Shown in pieces: positions 7,433 to 8,764 of a stretch of DNA of 8,764 nucleotides. Source of the stretch: Treponema sp. (lineage in GTDB: Bacteria; Spirochaetota; Spirochaetia; Treponematales; Treponemataceae); the NCBI GenBank assembly GCA_017622055.1, contig JAGARY010000324.1:1-8764 (forward strand), read 5' to 3'. The notes under the pieces are model-generated. The model did no database searches, was not told the DNA's origin, and saw nothing but the letters and a program-made list of their open reading frames with translations. Numbering within the stretch: position 1 is the first letter of the stretch; the number at the start of each line of letters is the position of its first letter. A program made the position numbers and the translations under genes.

Positions 7433-7462
7433 AAAAAAGATTATCGGGTCAAGCCCGATAAT
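7433..7462 (-). terminator. Intrinsic terminator after the EF-G gene
   Basis: On the minus strand ATTATCGGG and CCCGATAAT form a perfect 9-bp stem around the loop CTTGA (stem 7440-7462), followed after one C by six T (7438-7433). Four G-C pairs sit next to the loop. It begins 18 nt after the EF-G stop. It should end EF-G transcripts at least partly; because the protease ribosome binding site starts at the next base, it may instead act as a leader attenuator. The CGGG-loop-CCCG core resembles short palindromes that recur in intergenic DNA of some bacteria. Confidence 0.8.
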
Positions 7463-7480
7463 GACATTACAATTAAAAAA

Positions 7481-8764
7481 TTAATAGCCTACATTCAAAC
7501 CGCCAACTTTAATTTGGAAGTGGCTAAATTCCATACTAAAGCTTGCACGCCCTTGTGTTGCCGAACGCAAGTTTGTAGTAAATCCGAACATATTTGCCAT
7601 TGGAGCTTGGGCGTGAATTACTTCACCAGTAGTTTTTGAATCTTGCCCCATAATGTTTCCACCACGTTGGCTTAATTGGCTAGAAGCTGGCCCTACAAAT
7701 TCTTTTGGACAAGAAATATCAACATTCATAACAGGTTCCAAAATCTGAGGATTTGCCGCATTACAAGCTTTATCAAAAACTTGAGCAGCACATGCTTCAA
7801 ATGCAAAAGTTGTAGAAGTCAATTCGTTGTAATCAATTGCTGTAACTTTTACCCCAACATCTGTACAAGGATACCCGTATTTAATTCCAGAATCTAAAGC
7901 ATTCATAAAGCCATTTTTAATTGATTCCATAATTTCATCTGGAATATTGTTTTGTTTAACCAAACATTCGTAAGTGTTTCCTGTTCCAGTTGGAAGATTT
8001 TCTACAGTAATTGTTAAACCTGCTGTATTTTCTTTTCCTGCCAAAACTCTGCTAAAGTCTTCTGAAGCTTGGGCTGTGCCACCAACAGATTCACGATATG
8101 TTACTTGTGGAGCACCTACATTACATTTTACGCCAAAATCGTCTTTCATGCGGGTTACAAGAACATCAAGGTGAAGTTCCCCCATTCCGCTAATAATAAG
8201 CTGACCAGTTTCTGCATCTTCATGACTTGTAAATGTTGGGTCTTCACGACCTAAAATTTCCAAAGTTTCGTTCATTTTGTCTTTTTCAGACATACTTTCT
8301 GGTTCAAGAGCAACAGAAATTACTGGCTGAGGGAAAGTTGGTTGTTCAAGTAAAACATTAAATGCTTCAGAACCAATTGTATCTCCAGTTTGTGCAAGTT
8401 TCAATCCAATAAAAACAGCAATATCACCAGCTTGCAAACTGTCCATTGGTTCTGATTTATCGGCATGCATTCTTAAAATGCGATTTACTCTTTCACGTTT
8501 CTTTTTGTTTACATTAAAGATTTGAGTTCCTGCTTGAAGTTTTCCTGAATACATACGCACATAACACAAAGGCCCCATTTCTCTGTCGTATTGAATTTTA
8601 AAAACTAAACCAAGTGGCATTTTTGTTGCATCGCAAGGAACTTCAATTTCTTCTGATTCGTCTTTTTTAATTTTAATTCCTTTTGCAGCAGGAACATCTG
8701 TTGGGCAAGGAAGATAGTCAATAATTGCATCAATTAAAGGTTGAACTCCCTGATTATGTCTTGC
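7481..8764 (-). CDS. fusA: Elongation factor G homologue, 5' end beyond the window (EF-G2-like domain IV)
   Basis: EF-G family GTPases move tRNA-mRNA through the ribosome or, with RRF, split post-termination ribosomes. About 427 C-terminal residues are visible of a usual ~690, so some 260 residues including the nucleotide-binding motifs are missing. The frame stays open to base 8764: translation begins ARHNQGVQPLIDAIIDYLP, the end of the G domain, so the ATG at 8620 is internal. Domain II follows (FKIQYDREMGPLCYVRMYSG), then domain III with EDPTF and ISGMGELHLD, domain IV, and domain V with MFGFTTNLRSATQGR. Domain IV lacks the GGRGQYGHV block, and the tip reads YNELTSTT where canonical EF-G has YHDVDSSE. 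The TSTT, NPQILEPVMN and QRGGNI features recall mitochondrial EF-G2 and the spirochaete EF-G2 group, suggesting a recycling-type paralogue. The family call is firm; the subfamily is tentative. It ends GGLNVGY, then TAA. Confidence 0.95.
   Translation of the reverse strand, partial: ARHNQGVQPLIDAIIDYLPCPTDVPAAKGIKIKKDESEEIEVPCDATKMPLGLVFKIQYDREMGPLCYVRMYSGKLQAGTQIFNVNKKKRERVNRILRMHADKSEPMDSLQAGDIAVFIGLKLAQTGDTIGSEAFNVLLEQPTFPQPVISVALEPESMSEKDKMNETLEILGREDPTFTSHEDAETGQLIISGMGELHLDVLVTRMKDDFGVKCNVGAPQVTYRESVGGTAQASEDFSRVLAGKENTAGLTITVENLPTGTGNTYECLVKQNNIPDEIMESIKNGFMNALDSGIKYGYPCTDVGVKVTAIDYNELTSTTFAFEACAAQVFDKACNAANPQILEPVMNVDISCPKEFVGPASSQLSQRGGNIMGQDSKTTGEVIHAQAPMANMFGFTTNLRSATQGRASFSMEFSHFQIKVGGLNVGY

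Noticed and set aside
7322..7639. Plus-strand 105-codon frame across the EF-G/M16C junction
   Set aside because: It is antisense to the ends of two real genes and reads through the terminator palindrome; no RBS or family features.
7481..8620. A 379-aa EF-G starting at the ATG at 8620
   Set aside because: The frame is open to the window edge and the 48 upstream codons encode typical EF-G sequence (GVQPLIDAIIDYLP), so this Met is internal.
1..8764. CRISPR array, insertion sequence, tRNA or rRNA
   Set aside because: No regularly spaced direct repeats, transposase fragments, tRNA arms or rRNA-like sequence were seen on either strand.

Overview
The window is AT-rich (roughly one third G+C by eye). 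All five protein genes lie on the minus strand, so transcription runs from high to low coordinates. The gene set and protein sequences (an EF-G paralogue, an M16C presequence-protease-type peptidase, two poorly characterised proteins, and ClpB) point to a spirochaete, most likely a Treponema-like organism. That placement rests on protein character and base composition recalled from memory, not on a search.

Layout in transcription order. (1) 8764-7481: the C-terminal ~427 residues of an elongation factor G homologue whose GTPase core lies beyond the right edge; its domain IV is atypical. (2) 7462-7433: a GC-capped hairpin plus U-tract, a good intrinsic terminator, in the short gap before the next gene. 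(3) 7419-4333: a complete 1028-aa M16C zinc metallopeptidase with an intact HxxEH site and C-terminal Arg/Tyr elements. (4) 4322-4104: a 72-aa orphan 10 nt after the protease, with no visible ribosome binding site and so probably translationally coupled to it. (5) 4014-2839: a 391-aa cytosolic-looking protein that seems to be a divergent member of the tocopherol-cyclase-like / lipocalin-like family. (6) 2750-141: a complete ClpB disaggregase with a strong ribosome binding site and possibly its own weak promoter. (7) 140-1: non-coding or convergent-gene sequence containing several perfect inverted repeats.

Functionally the block is dominated by protein synthesis and protein quality control: EF-G at the ribosome, the M16C peptidase degrading short unfolded peptides, and ClpB resolubilising aggregates. 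The 72-aa gene reads as a passenger of the protease gene. Gaps of about 90 nt separate the last three genes, so they may be one operon or separate units. I saw no mobile element, CRISPR array, tRNA or rRNA. The points most worth a second look are the unusual EF-G domain IV, the terminator that abuts the protease ribosome binding site, the two uncharacterised genes, and the structured segment downstream of clpB.
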